Below are positions 54,728 through 63,945 of a stretch of 64,000 nucleotides of DNA, in pieces; position 1 is the stretch's first letter; each line of letters starts with the position of its first letter. The DNA is taken from positions 2,944,048-3,008,047 of the forward strand of contig NZ_CAWLFA010000001.1 of assembly GCF_963860125.1 (NCBI RefSeq), read 5' to 3'. Below the pieces are notes generated by a model, which made no database searches, was not told the DNA's origin, and saw only the letters and a list, made by a program, of their open reading frames with translations. This stretch comes from Picosynechococcus sp. PCC 7002. Lineage in GTDB: Bacteria > Cyanobacteriota > Cyanobacteriia > Cyanobacteriales > MRBY01. The position numbers were made by a program, and so were the translations under genes.

Positions 54728-55132
54728 AATGGTGCATCGTTGAACAGCAGAGTCACCCCAGGGGGAGCATCGCTTAGGGTTGTTAAAAAAAAGAACACCC
54801 CAAGATCAAACAGGAAAAGAACCCCTTTTTTACAAAAATTTCCAGAATTTTTGCTTAGGTCTACCATAGGGCGGAATGGCGCTTCTGAATGTAACAAACT
54901 CCACTCCTATGCTCTTGATTTGCGGGGTAACAGTCAAATGATGGGCAGAATTTAGATTTTTGGTGGACTGGCCCCGTCACCATGAGTATAGGCATTTAAA
55001 TAGGGGGAGCGAGGGGAAATTTCCCCCAGAAACCTAAAAAAAGCCTAAAATTTTCTATTGATAAATTACTTTTTAGTGATATACTTATATTTAACGGCCA
55101 GCTTAGTCACTCAGCTGCTGTCTTTGTGAACC
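54728..55132. other. 405-bp divergent gap between yvcK and the sulfur cluster
   Basis: No coding frame was supported. It contains a perfect 14-bp palindrome GGGGAAATTTCCCC at 55013-55026 and a promoter for the sulfur cluster at 55058-55090. No tRNA-like fold was seen. Confidence 0.6.
55058..55090 (+). promoter_or_regulatory. Promoter with palindrome over the -10 box, upstream of the sulfur cluster
   Basis: TTGATA at 55058-55063 and TATACT at 55080-55085 with a 16-base spacer make a good sigma-70-type promoter. The -10 box lies within the near-palindrome ATATACTTATAT (55079-55090). An AT-rich palindrome over the -10 is the layout used by ArsR/BigR-type sulfide-responsive repressors; no such regulator gene is in view. 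Confidence 0.45.
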
Positions 55133-55813
55133 ATGCTCTTTCGCCAACTTTTTGACTACGAAACCTATACTTACACCTATCTTGTGGCTGATCCTGAAAG
55201 TGGTGAGGCGGCCTTGATTGACCCCGTGCTTGAGCAAGTGGAACGGGATCTTCAGCTTCTGCAAGAACTGGGTTTGACGTTAAAGTATTGTCTCGAAACC
55301 CATGTCCATGCTGACCATGTGACGGGGACGAGTCGGCTCCGGGAAAAAACGAACTGTTTAGGGGTTGTGCCCCAGGGGGCAGAAGTCGCCTGTGCGGATC
55401 GTTCCGTTGTCGATGGGGAAGTGCTCAAGGTCGGTTCTATCGAAATTCAGGCGATCGCCACCCCAGGCCATACCGATAGTCACATGGCGTTTTTGGCCGA
55501 TGGCACCCATCTTTTCACGGGGGATGCGTTGTTTATCCGGGGTTGTGGCCGTACTGATTTCCAGAGTGGGGATGCGGGCACCCTCTACGATTCGATTCAA
55601 AAATTGTTTAACTTGCCGCCCGAAACCTTGGTTTATCCGGGCCATGACTACCGGGGCCAGGTGGTTTCGACCATTGCCGAAGAAAAGCAATTTAACCCCC
55701 GCCTCAAAGGCGATCGCCAAGCCTTTGTTCACCTGATGGATAACCTCAACCTCCCCGACCCGAAAAAGATTATGGAAGCAGTGCCCGCAAATCAAGCCTG
55801 TGGCAATATTTAA
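55133..55813 (+). CDS. Metallo-beta-lactamase-fold persulfide dioxygenase-like protein (ETHE1-like)
   Basis: A 226-residue MBL-fold protein. The iron-binding motif THVHADHVTG lies near residues 57-66, with TPGHTDSH, LFTGDALFIRGCGRTDF and YPGHDY, the ETHE1/BLH pattern. It probably oxidises glutathione persulfide to sulfite in the cytoplasm. The following rhodanese and TauE-type exporter genes support a sulfide-detoxification route. Confidence 0.87.
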   Translation: MLFRQLFDYETYTYTYLVADPESGEAALIDPVLEQVERDLQLLQELGLTLKYCLETHVHADHVTGTSRLREKTNCLGVVPQGAEVACADRSVVDGEVLKVGSIEIQAIATPGHTDSHMAFLADGTHLFTGDALFIRGCGRTDFQSGDAGTLYDSIQKLFNLPPETLVYPGHDYRGQVVSTIAEEKQFNPRLKGDRQAFVHLMDNLNLPDPKKIMEAVPANQACGNI

Positions 55814-55903
55814 CTCTTTTTCCCCATTTAACTCTTTTTCCCTGGCAAGCAAGCCATTTTTCGTCTCGGATTACACCCAATCATCACCATTTTTTTTAGT
55901 GCA

Positions 55904-56440
55904 ATGACTACTACCCAACAACAACAATTACTTGAACTTTCACCTGCTGAGTTTGCCGCCCAGGTCAATTCTCCCAATACCGTCGTTTTCGATGTGCGCG
56001 AACAGGCTGAATACGCGAGAGAACATGTGGCGGGAGCGCAAAATATTCCCCTGTCTCGCTTGACCGTAGACACCGTGCCCCAGACAACGAAAAAAGTGAT
56101 CCTTTATTGTCAAAGCGGCAATCGCTCCCGACGGGCGGCCAAACTATTCTTTGCGGCAGGCTATTACCAAGTGGCCCATTTTGACGGCGGATTTACGGCC
56201 TGGAAAGGCGCTAACTTGCCCTACAACGAAGATAAAAAAGCGCCTTTACCGATGATGCGCCAGGTGCAAATTGTCGCTGGGGGTCTAGTCCTCGCCGGTA
56301 CGTTACTCAGTGCGTTTATCTCTCCTTGGTTTTTGCTACTCACCGGATTTGTCGGCTCTGGGTTAATGTTTGCGGGCTTTACGGGCTTCTGCGGTATGGC
56401 GAAAATTTTGGCCCGTCTCCCCTACAACCGCGTCAAATAA
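55904..56440 (+). CDS. Rhodanese fused to a DUF2892 membrane domain
   Basis: A 178-residue protein. The rhodanese domain (residues 8-105) has the active-site loop YCQSGNRSRRA, and FDVREQAEYAREHVAGAQNI. The last 60 residues hold two membrane helices of the DUF2892 type. It would handle sulfane sulfur at the membrane. It lies between the persulfide dioxygenase-like gene and the TauE gene. Confidence 0.88.
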   Translation: MTTTQQQQLLELSPAEFAAQVNSPNTVVFDVREQAEYAREHVAGAQNIPLSRLTVDTVPQTTKKVILYCQSGNRSRRAAKLFFAAGYYQVAHFDGGFTAWKGANLPYNEDKKAPLPMMRQVQIVAGGLVLAGTLLSAFISPWFLLLTGFVGSGLMFAGFTGFCGMAKILARLPYNRVK

Positions 56441-56459
56441 GTTTAACGAACGACATTGC

Positions 56460-56487
56460 TCCCCACAGTTGCTGGGGGCTTTTTTTT
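56460..56487 (+). terminator. Terminator-like hairpin inside the sulfur cluster
   Basis: TCCCCA and TGGGGG pair in a stem of six with a seven-base loop, followed after one C by eight T residues. It lies between the rhodanese stop and the TauE ribosome site GGAGG, so it could lower TauE expression by partial termination. Confidence 0.6.
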
Positions 56488-56501
56488 GGAGGATAGAAAT
56501 A

Positions 56502-57350
56502 ATGCAGCTCTTGGGATATTTTTTAGCGGCTTGTATTGGCATCAGTCTGGGTTTGATGGGGGGCGGTGGTTCGGTGTTGGCGGTGCCGATCTTGGTCTAT
56601 GTGATGGGGGTTGACCCGAAAAGTGCGATCGCCATGACGTTGTTTATCGTCGGCATTGTCAGTGCGGTGGGGTTGGTGCCCCACTGGCGACAGGGGAATA
56701 TTAACTTGAAAAAAGCAGGGATTTTTGGCTCGGCGACCATGGTCGGGGCTTTCCTGGGGGCGCAGTTAACCCGGTTGCCTTTCATCACAGGGACGGTGCA
56801 GCTATTGCTGTTTGCGGTGATGATGTTGATCGCGGCGATTTTTATGATTCGTAAAAGTGGCAAGGCGATCGCCCATCCAGCGAATGAGCCACACCTTGAA
56901 GATTATCCGGCCCCGGTGTGCCGCTACTGTTGGCTGTGGTTGCTCACGGAAGGTTTGGGAATCGGCATTTTGACGGGGCTAGTGGGGGTTGGTGGTGGCT
57001 TCGCGATTGTGCCGGCCCTGGTGCTGCTCGGTAAAACGGAAATGAAGGAGGCGGTGGGCACGTCCCTGGTGATTATTGTGATGAATGCGATCGCCGGATT
57101 CCTGGGTTACTTTGGCCAGGCTGATGTGGTTTTTGATTGGCATCTGATGGTGAACTTTACCTTTGTGGCGAGCCTGGGAATTTTGCTCGGCGGCTACAGT
57201 GGGCGCTATTTCAATGCAAAACAACTTCAAAAGGGTTTTGGGTATTTTCTCTTGGCGGTGGCGGCTTTTATTTTGTTTCAACAGCGCGATCGCCTACCCC
57301 GGTTGACTACCTTGCCCGAAACGACTGTGGCGATCGCCCAACAGAAATAG
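56502..57350 (+). CDS. TauE/SafE-family sulfite exporter-like membrane protein
   Basis: A 282-residue protein with about eight membrane segments in two similar halves: IGISLGLMGGGGSVLAVPIL near the start and GILTGLVGVGGGFAIVPALV in the middle, the family's duplicated glycine motifs. It likely exports sulfite or thiosulfate-like anions, completing the sulfide-oxidation set. The ribosome site GGAGG precedes ATG 56502; a longer frame from 56370 overlaps the rhodanese gene and is rejected. Confidence 0.88.
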   Translation: MQLLGYFLAACIGISLGLMGGGGSVLAVPILVYVMGVDPKSAIAMTLFIVGIVSAVGLVPHWRQGNINLKKAGIFGSATMVGAFLGAQLTRLPFITGTVQLLLFAVMMLIAAIFMIRKSGKAIAHPANEPHLEDYPAPVCRYCWLWLLTEGLGIGILTGLVGVGGGFAIVPALVLLGKTEMKEAVGTSLVIIVMNAIAGFLGYFGQADVVFDWHLMVNFTFVASLGILLGGYSGRYFNAKQLQKGFGYFLLAVAAFILFQQRDRLPRLTTLPETTVAIAQQK

Positions 57351-57713
57351 ACAATTCCCTTAGCGAAAGCAATCTTTTGGTTTTAATTTTCCACGGAAAA
57401 AAATTGGAGTAGATACCCCAGATTTACTTTTTTCCCATCACCATGTTACATTTCTACACATAACGCCTTTGATTTTCATAAACTAAAATTAAAGCAAGCC
57501 AACATTTTTCGCGCGTAGCCACCCCGCTAGTCCGAGGTTTGACCCCGAACCGCCAACGTTTTTGAGATAGCAATTGGCATCTACAGCGCAATGATTGTGG
57601 CCCTTAATGAAAGAAAACATTCTCACAGAAACAGCGAACATCCAATTATCTGATGGCAAGTAGCTTGGTTTCTTTCCCCGAAAAAATGTTCCGTCAACGC
57701 CCTGAGATGCTGA
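57351..57713. other. 363-bp gap before the REC-GGDEF-EAL gene
   Basis: No supported coding frame, RNA gene or convincing promoter was seen. The stretch is moderately AT-rich in its first half. Confidence 0.5.
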
Positions 57714-59546
57714 GTGAATATGTCTCTTAACAACCTTCCCGCCCAAAATGATGTTTCCTCTGGCCTACAAAATCCCGGAGAAATCACGACGATTCTCGTC
57801 ATTGAAGACGACTACGTTATCCGTAAACTGACTCGAAAAATTCTCACGAATGCTGGCTACATCGTTATCGAAGCGAATGATGGCGAAAAAGGAATTCAAG
57901 CAGCCAAGGAATATCACCCGGATCTGATCATCTGCGATGTGATGATGCCCCATTTGAGTGGTTATGACGTTCTGGCACGGCTCCAGCAACAGGAAGCAAC
58001 GGAAATGATTCCCTTCATTTTTTTGACGGCCCAAGCAGAGGGTCAGCAACTCCGCCAGGGAATGGCATCCGGAGCCGATGATTATTTGATGAAACCGATC
58101 CAAGCTGCAGAACTTCTCAAGGCTGTCGAAGTACGTCTCAATAAATACTCCAAGGTCAAACAATACTATTCCGAGCAGTTAAACCAACTGAGTGAGAAAG
58201 ATAGTCTCACCGGTCTACCGAATCAAAATAGGATTACCTATGCTTTTGAAAAGGTGGTGGCACAGTTACCCCTCGGTCAAGAAGATAGTGAGACAGTGCC
58301 CTCCACTCCGCTTCTCTCCATTGGTCTAGACCGCTTTCAACTCCTCAACGAATACCTTGGCCACGGTATTGTCAGCGCTTTACTCAAGCAGGTAGGCGAT
58401 CGCCTACAACAAACCTTAGAGAAATACGGCACTGTCGTTAGTCTCAACACTTCAGAATTTTGTGCGATTCTTCATCCCCTAGAACATCGCCATGAAATCG
58501 TCAATATTGCCGAAGAAATCCTCGCGGCCTTTAGTTCCCCCTTTACCACAGAAGACCAACAGGATGTCTTTATCAGCCTCAGCATCGGCATCGCCCTCTA
58601 CATCAGAGATGGCATTACCCTTGATGAACTGCTCAGTAATGCCCACACAGCCATGTTGCGAGTTCAAAAACAGGGAGGCAATCAACACGCCTTTTATTCC
58701 GTCGCAATGAACGTGGGCCGCTTGAATACGGTTTCCCTCGAAGCTGACCTGCGGCAAGCTCTCGAACGCAACGAGCTCGAAGTTGTTTACCAGCCGAAGA
58801 TGAACTTGCAAACGGGCAAGGTGGTTGGTGCCGAAGCCCTCTTACGCTGGTTTCACCCAACCCGTGGTTTGGTTTTGCCCAATCAATTTATTTCCCTGGC
58901 CGAAGAAACCGGTTTGATCATCCCGATTGGGGAATATGTCATGGAAGAAGCCTGTTGCCAATTGCGTCGTTGGCAGCTTGCGGGCCTCAAGGACTTTTAT
59001 ATGTCGATCAATCTTTCGGCGAAACAATTTACCCAACTAAATCTGCACCATCGCCTCAGCCAAATTATGATCAATAACCAGTTGCAACCCCAAGATATCC
59101 AACTGGAATTGACAGAAAGCACCCTCGTGAACAATGGGGAAGTATCGATACGACGTTTAAAGGCTTTGCGGTCTTTGGGTTTGAAAATTGCTTTAGATGA
59201 TTTTGGCACGGGTTATTCTTCTTTAAGCTATTTGCAGCAGTTTTCCTTTGATACCCTCAAGCTAGATCGCTCCTTTATCCATGGGATTCATCGAAACCAT
59301 GTCAATGCAACGATCATCACCGCAATTATTGAAATGGCCCACAATCTCAACCTTAAGGTAGTTGCTGAAGGGGTTGAAGATGAGGGAGAGTTGGAATTTT
59401 TGACGCGATTTAACTGTGATGAAATCCAGGGCTTTTTGTTTAGTCGTCCCATCAAAGCAGAGGAGTTTTTGAGCTCTCCTTTTATGGATCTGGAGCCCTA
59501 TAGTTCTCCTTTTATGGATCTTGAAGCCTATACGGATGTTGCTTAA
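57714..59546 (+). CDS. Response regulator with degenerate GGDEF and intact EAL domain
   Basis: A 610-residue protein. A receiver domain (ILVIEDDYVIRKL, Asp in LIICDVMMPHLSGYD, Lys in YLMKPIQ) is followed by a GGDEF-like domain (KDSLTGLPNQNRI) where the active-site motif is replaced by LNTSEFCAIL. A full EAL domain follows: VGAEALLRWFHP, SINLSAKQF, ELTESTLV, LDDFGTGYSSLSYL and VVAEGVED. It should therefore be a cyclic di-GMP phosphodiesterase controlled by phosphorylation. The C-terminus carries a duplicated SSPFMDLE(P/A)Y segment of ten residues. Confidence 0.88.
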   Translation: MNMSLNNLPAQNDVSSGLQNPGEITTILVIEDDYVIRKLTRKILTNAGYIVIEANDGEKGIQAAKEYHPDLIICDVMMPHLSGYDVLARLQQQEATEMIPFIFLTAQAEGQQLRQGMASGADDYLMKPIQAAELLKAVEVRLNKYSKVKQYYSEQLNQLSEKDSLTGLPNQNRITYAFEKVVAQLPLGQEDSETVPSTPLLSIGLDRFQLLNEYLGHGIVSALLKQVGDRLQQTLEKYGTVVSLNTSEFCAILHPLEHRHEIVNIAEEILAAFSSPFTTEDQQDVFISLSIGIALYIRDGITLDELLSNAHTAMLRVQKQGGNQHAFYSVAMNVGRLNTVSLEADLRQALERNELEVVYQPKMNLQTGKVVGAEALLRWFHPTRGLVLPNQFISLAEETGLIIPIGEYVMEEACCQLRRWQLAGLKDFYMSINLSAKQFTQLNLHHRLSQIMINNQLQPQDIQLELTESTLVNNGEVSIRRLKALRSLGLKIALDDFGTGYSSLSYLQQFSFDTLKLDRSFIHGIHRNHVNATIITAIIEMAHNLNLKVVAEGVEDEGELEFLTRFNCDEIQGFLFSRPIKAEEFLSSPFMDLEPYSSPFMDLEAYTDVA

Positions 59547-59653
59547 GTAACCGAACGGTTCCTTTGAACCCGATTAAATCAAATCAAGAAATAAGATCAC
59601 CCCGGTCAAAGTTTTCAGAAAACAGCACCATGGTGATCTTGTTTTTTTGTGAG

Positions 59654-60049
59654 TTATCTTCTGGGCAGACCCAAATGCATTTTTTGAATAGCAGGAAGGA
59701 GAAGTTCTGCCTGGGGTTGGGGAGTCGGGGTCACAATAGTGCCAGGTAGACAAGGGCCAAGTTGGAAATTTACTTCCTGGGGACGGGGTTGCCAACCTTC
59801 TGGACAGGTCAGAGGTTTAGGTTGGGCTTGGGCGGAGGGGAGCGGTGTTGCAACCATGCCAGGGTTAATCGGCCCGGTCGGTGTTGTTCTCAGCCAACAG
59901 TGGTGCTGGGGTAAATTACTTGGACAGCCGACAGAAGGCAGGGGGCCAGTACTAGAAAGGGGGGCGGCATTCGCACTAAAGCTACTGCCCATTAGAATCA
60001 TGGTGCCAAGCATTAAACCTTTGCCAATGGTGTGTCGTGTGATTTTCAT
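59654..60049 (-). CDS. Small secreted proline-rich protein, function unknown
   Basis: A 131-residue protein with a clear signal peptide (MKITRHTIGKGLMLGTMILM, cleavage after ANA near residue 28). The mature part is rich in Pro and Thr and has four Cys (for example GCPSNLPQHHCW and LTCPEGW) that may form disulfides. It is not a recognised family. It faces the opposite way to the EAL gene. Confidence 0.6.
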   Translation of the reverse strand: MKITRHTIGKGLMLGTMILMGSSFSANAAPLSSTGPLPSVGCPSNLPQHHCWLRTTPTGPINPGMVATPLPSAQAQPKPLTCPEGWQPRPQEVNFQLGPCLPGTIVTPTPQPQAELLLPAIQKMHLGLPRR

Positions 60050-60179
60050 TGATCTGTTCTCCGAAGGATATGTTTCATTTCGTGGTGCTATGTAGTGGCC
60101 GGGTAGCAGACCCTATGCACTTGGCGATCGCCTAACCCACAACCTACGGGAGAACACAAAACTGCGTCGGCCTTCTTCC

Positions 60180-61817
60180 TTAAAATTTCAAAGCTTGGGC
60201 CGTTTTGACCAGTTGGATAAATTCACTGCGATAGCCTTCGGGATCTGCTCCTTTGCTGCCTTGGGCCAGTTCTAAAACTTGATCAAAGGAACTTTCGCCA
60301 CGGTAGGGGGAGTCCCGCAATAGCATCCCAAATTCCGCTACCGCCGCCGCAAATCGAAAATCTGGAGAGGCTTGATCTAGGGGTTTACTGTCATTGGCGA
60401 TCGCCTGGGTGATCAGTGCTGAATTATCGCCAGTGGGGGGTTTATAGCGGAGCTTCAATTGCAGCAATTCCCCCGCAAAATTCCCCGAATTGGATTGCGT
60501 TTCTTGGTATTTCAAATCATCCACCGTCGGCAACTCCACGGGCGAGTCAACACCCACCGGCACAATTTCATAGAGAGCCGTCACCGTATGGCCAGCCCCC
60601 AATTCCCCCGCATCTTTGGTGTCGTCATTAAAATCTTGGGCTGTCAACAGGCGATTTTCGTAACCCAACAAACGATAAGCTTGCACCTGGGTCGGGTTAA
60701 ATTCCACCTGAATTTTCACATCCTTTGCCAAAGTTAAAAGCGTGCCGCCCATTTCCGTCACTAGCACCTTTTTCGCTTCAAGGATGTTGTCGATGTAAGC
60801 GTAATTCCCATTACCGTTATTGGCGAGCTGCTCCATCTTGGCATCCTTGAGATTGCCTGTACCAAAGCCTAGCACCGTCAGAAAAATATCCTGTTCCCGC
60901 TTTTGTTCGATCAGACGAATTAGTTCTGCATCGCTGGACATCCCCACATTAAAATCCCCATCGGTGGCCAGGATAATCCGGTTGTTGCCATTGTCGAGGA
61001 AATTGTCCGCCGCCTCCTGGTAAGCCAATTCAATGCCTTCACCACCCGCCGTGGAACCCCCTGCTTCTAAGTTATCCAAGGCCGCCAGAATGGTTTCTTT
61101 TTCGGCTCCAGACGTCGAGGGCAAGACTAAACCCGCTGCCCCGGCATACACCACAATGGAAACGCGATCCTCCGGGCGCAATTCATTCACTAACAGTCGA
61201 AAGGCCGATTTCAGCAGAGGCAATTTATCGGGATCATTCATCGACCCCGACACATCAAAGAGAAACACCAAATTGCTGGGGGGAAGGGCTTCATTTTCAA
61301 TTTCCTGGCCCTTAATACCAATGCGGAGGAGTTGGTGCTGGGGTTGCCAGGGGGCTTGGGAGAGTTCAGTGTTGATGGCGAAGGGTTGATTGTCTGGAGC
61401 GGGATAGTCGTAGGTGAAATAGTTAATCATCTCCTCCAAGCGCACCGCATCGGCAGGGGGAAGTTGACCATCATCTAAAAAGCGCCTGACATTACTATAG
61501 GCTCCAGAATCTACATCAAGGGCAAAGGTAGATAGAGGTTCGGTGCGCACCAATTGGAAAGGATTGTCACGGATGAGGTTGTAATCTTCTTGGGAGAGAT
61601 CCGGCACTTCCTGGGGAATTTCTCCGTCGGGGGTTGGCATCACCGGCATGGACTCCGTTTCTGCCACTTGGGGGGCCATGGCATCCATCCCTGTGTCTGA
61701 AGTTCTCTGGGAGGCCATCTGACAGCCCGCGAGGATCTGTCCCCCTAACAAACAACCACTGAGGAGGAGGGTGAGGGAACGTTGGGACAACGGTTTACGA
61801 GATGATGAAGTGGCCAT
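60180..61817 (-). CDS. YfbK-like von Willebrand A-domain lipoprotein
   Basis: A 545-residue protein. A lipobox LAGC near residue 32 follows a hydrophobic stretch, so it is probably a membrane-anchored lipoprotein. The order is the YfbK pattern: an N-terminal vWF_A-associated region (ENPFQ-like DNPFQLVRTEPLSTFALDVD), a vWA domain with MIDAS motif FLFDVSGSMND and ATDGDFNVG, and a C-terminal DUF3520 region. Function is unknown. It begins at ATG 61817. Confidence 0.88.
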   Translation of the reverse strand: MATSSSRKPLSQRSLTLLLSGCLLGGQILAGCQMASQRTSDTGMDAMAPQVAETESMPVMPTPDGEIPQEVPDLSQEDYNLIRDNPFQLVRTEPLSTFALDVDSGAYSNVRRFLDDGQLPPADAVRLEEMINYFTYDYPAPDNQPFAINTELSQAPWQPQHQLLRIGIKGQEIENEALPPSNLVFLFDVSGSMNDPDKLPLLKSAFRLLVNELRPEDRVSIVVYAGAAGLVLPSTSGAEKETILAALDNLEAGGSTAGGEGIELAYQEAADNFLDNGNNRIILATDGDFNVGMSSDAELIRLIEQKREQDIFLTVLGFGTGNLKDAKMEQLANNGNGNYAYIDNILEAKKVLVTEMGGTLLTLAKDVKIQVEFNPTQVQAYRLLGYENRLLTAQDFNDDTKDAGELGAGHTVTALYEIVPVGVDSPVELPTVDDLKYQETQSNSGNFAGELLQLKLRYKPPTGDNSALITQAIANDSKPLDQASPDFRFAAAVAEFGMLLRDSPYRGESSFDQVLELAQGSKGADPEGYRSEFIQLVKTAQALKF

Positions 61818-61973
61818 GGGCTGACCTCCAGGAGAAGAATTACCTTCAACCTAACACCGTCTTTTGGGGCGATCGCCTAGGTTCAAAAAACTGTAACGGC
61901 AGGAGTCAATGGGGATTGAATTCCCTGGGCAATCGTGGGTTAGAATGAAACACGCTCAACGCCAGTGCTTACC

Positions 61974-63392
61974 ATGTCCCTCAGTCTTTACAATACCCTC
62001 CATCGCCGTTCTGAACCCTTTGAACCCCTCGAAGCTAATCTGGTGCGGATGTACTGCTGTGGGATTACGGTATATGACTATTGCCACCTGGGTCACGCAC
62101 GCACCTGTTTGATCTGGGATGTGGTGCGACGTTACTTGCAATGGTCAGGCTATGAGGTGCATTACATCCAAAATTTCACTGATATTGACGACAAAATCCT
62201 CAATCGGGCGCGGGCAGAAAAAAGTTCCATGGGGGCGATCGCCGAAAAATTTATCGAAGCCTATTTCGAGGATATGGAAGCGCTGCATATCCAACCTGCC
62301 GACGAATACCCCCGGGCAACCCACAGTTTAGATGGGATTCAAAAGCTGATCCACGACCTAGAACAACGGGGTTTTGCCTACGCCTCCCAGGGGGATGTGT
62401 ACTATGCGGTGCGCAAGTTTGATGGCTATGGAAAACTCTCTGGCCGCAAATTAGACGATATGCAAGCAGGGGCCAGCGGTCGTGTCAATGAAGATCCTGA
62501 CGCGCCGAAAAAACATGACCCCTTTGATTTTGCCCTCTGGAAAGCCGCCAAAGCAGGGGAACCCGCCTGGGATTCTCCCTGGGGTGCTGGTCGTCCCGGT
62601 TGGCACATTGAATGTTCGGCGATGGTGCGCGATCGCCTAGGGGAAACCATTGATATCCATGTGGGGGGCAGTGATTTAATCTTTCCGCACCACGAAAACG
62701 AGATCGCCCAGTCGGAAGCCGCAACGGGTCAGCCTTTAGCAAAATATTGGCTGCACAATGGCATGGTGAAGGTGGAAGGGGAAAAAATGTCCAAATCCCT
62801 CGGTAACTTCATCACGATTCGGGAGCTGCTGAAAAAATATGACCCGATGGCCGTGCGTTTGTTCATCCTCCAGGCCCACTACACCAAGCCCCTGGATTTC
62901 ACCGACGAAGCTCTCACCGCTGCGACCAAGGGCTGGGAAACCCTCAATGATGCGCTTTTGTTTGGGGCAGAACATTTGGATACGAACAATATCACCGCCG
63001 ACAAGGGCATCCTGGCGAAATTTAAAGCGATTGTTGACAATGACCTCAATTTTTCTGGCGGCTTGGCGATTCTCTTTGAACTGGCGAAAGAACTGAAAAA
63101 AGAGAAAAATATCCTCGTCCACGAAGGTAAACTTCAGCAAAATCCGCAAATTCTCGCCTCCCTCTGGCTCACCCTTAAGGAATTGGCCGATATCCTCGGT
63201 TTTGTCCCGGAAACAAAGCAACAGGCCGCTGGTTTAACCGATGCTGAAATTGAAGACTTGATCCAACAGCGTAAGGACGCTCGCGCCAATAAAAACTATG
63301 CAGAAGGCGATCGCCTCCGGGATTTACTCGCCGAAAAAGGGATTGTGCTGGTGGACAAACCAGGCGGTATTACCGAGTGGCACCGGGAGTAA
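61974..63392 (+). CDS. cysS: Cysteinyl-tRNA synthetase
   Basis: A 473-residue class I synthetase. MYCCGITVYDYCHLGHART contains the zinc-binding Cys and HIGH-like motif; the KMSKS motif is in GEKMSKSLGNF; HIECSAM and FPHHENEIAQSE supply further zinc ligands. It charges tRNA-Cys. ATG 61974 (MSLSLYN) fits the family start; a GTG at 61965 gives three extra residues. A hairpin follows the gene. Confidence 0.95.
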   Translation: MSLSLYNTLHRRSEPFEPLEANLVRMYCCGITVYDYCHLGHARTCLIWDVVRRYLQWSGYEVHYIQNFTDIDDKILNRARAEKSSMGAIAEKFIEAYFEDMEALHIQPADEYPRATHSLDGIQKLIHDLEQRGFAYASQGDVYYAVRKFDGYGKLSGRKLDDMQAGASGRVNEDPDAPKKHDPFDFALWKAAKAGEPAWDSPWGAGRPGWHIECSAMVRDRLGETIDIHVGGSDLIFPHHENEIAQSEAATGQPLAKYWLHNGMVKVEGEKMSKSLGNFITIRELLKKYDPMAVRLFILQAHYTKPLDFTDEALTAATKGWETLNDALLFGAEHLDTNNITADKGILAKFKAIVDNDLNFSGGLAILFELAKELKKEKNILVHEGKLQQNPQILASLWLTLKELADILGFVPETKQQAAGLTDAEIEDLIQQRKDARANKNYAEGDRLRDLLAEKGIVLVDKPGGITEWHRE

Positions 63393-63408
63393 AAAAAGAA
63401 CTCTTAGT

Positions 63409-63425
63409 CCCCCTTATGAAGGGGG
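63409..63425 (+). terminator. Hairpin after cysS
   Basis: CCCCCTT and AAGGGGG pair around a three-base loop ATG, followed by GATTTAGGGGGAT, a short repeat type common in cyanobacterial gaps. There is no T-run, so it may be a repeat element or mRNA-end structure rather than a true terminator. Confidence 0.4.
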
Positions 63426-63471
63426 ATTTAGGGGGATGTAAATTCTCAAACTTTTACTGAGGCAAAATCCC

Positions 63472-63945
63472 ATGACAAATTTCTTTGGGTTCGAGCAGGA
63501 CTTCATTGCATCGCTGCGCTGCATTCCGATGATCCTGCGCTACAAACTCGATACCTGTGGCGTCAAAATGAAACTCGACCATTGGCACAAACTCACAGAG
63601 GCCGAAAAAACCCAATTGATTCAGATGCCCTGTGAAACCCCTGCTGAGGTGCAGTTCTACCACGAAACGCTCCAAGGACTGATTACAGAGAAAACTGGCA
63701 CACCAGCCAAAGTCCTAGCCATTGACCCAAATCCCCCTTGGTTACAAACAGACATTCCCGCCCAAGTGCTTGAAAAAGCTCGCAGTTGCAACGTAGAAAT
63801 TACTCCCGATCAATGGCAAGCCCTAACACCCCTGCAACGATTTGCCCTGCTTAAACTAAGTCGTCCCAGCCACGAAAACCACAACTTTGTCCCTGCTCTA
63901 CGAGAATTTGGAGTGTTGCCAGGAGTTCACACTGAGAAAAATTGA
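63472..63945 (+). CDS. narM: Nitrate reductase-associated protein NarM
   Basis: A 157-residue cyanobacterial protein with FFGFEQDFIASLRCIPMILR, YKLDTCGVKMKL and MPCETPAEVQFY, the NarM pattern. NarM is needed for active assimilatory nitrate reductase in Synechococcus, perhaps in cofactor insertion, and its presence fits the mobA gene seen earlier. The start is ATG 63472. Nothing was recognised between its stop and the window end. Confidence 0.88.
   Translation: MTNFFGFEQDFIASLRCIPMILRYKLDTCGVKMKLDHWHKLTEAEKTQLIQMPCETPAEVQFYHETLQGLITEKTGTPAKVLAIDPNPPWLQTDIPAQVLEKARSCNVEITPDQWQALTPLQRFALLKLSRPSHENHNFVPALREFGVLPGVHTEKN

Noticed and set aside
57351..57713. Possible tRNA or structured RNA around 57515-57550
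   Set aside because: The short GC-rich stretch does not fold into a cloverleaf and lacks a T-loop consensus.
57489..57746. 85-codon minus-strand frame before the REC-GGDEF-EAL gene
   Set aside because: It overlaps the start of that gene, and no motif or ribosome site supports it.
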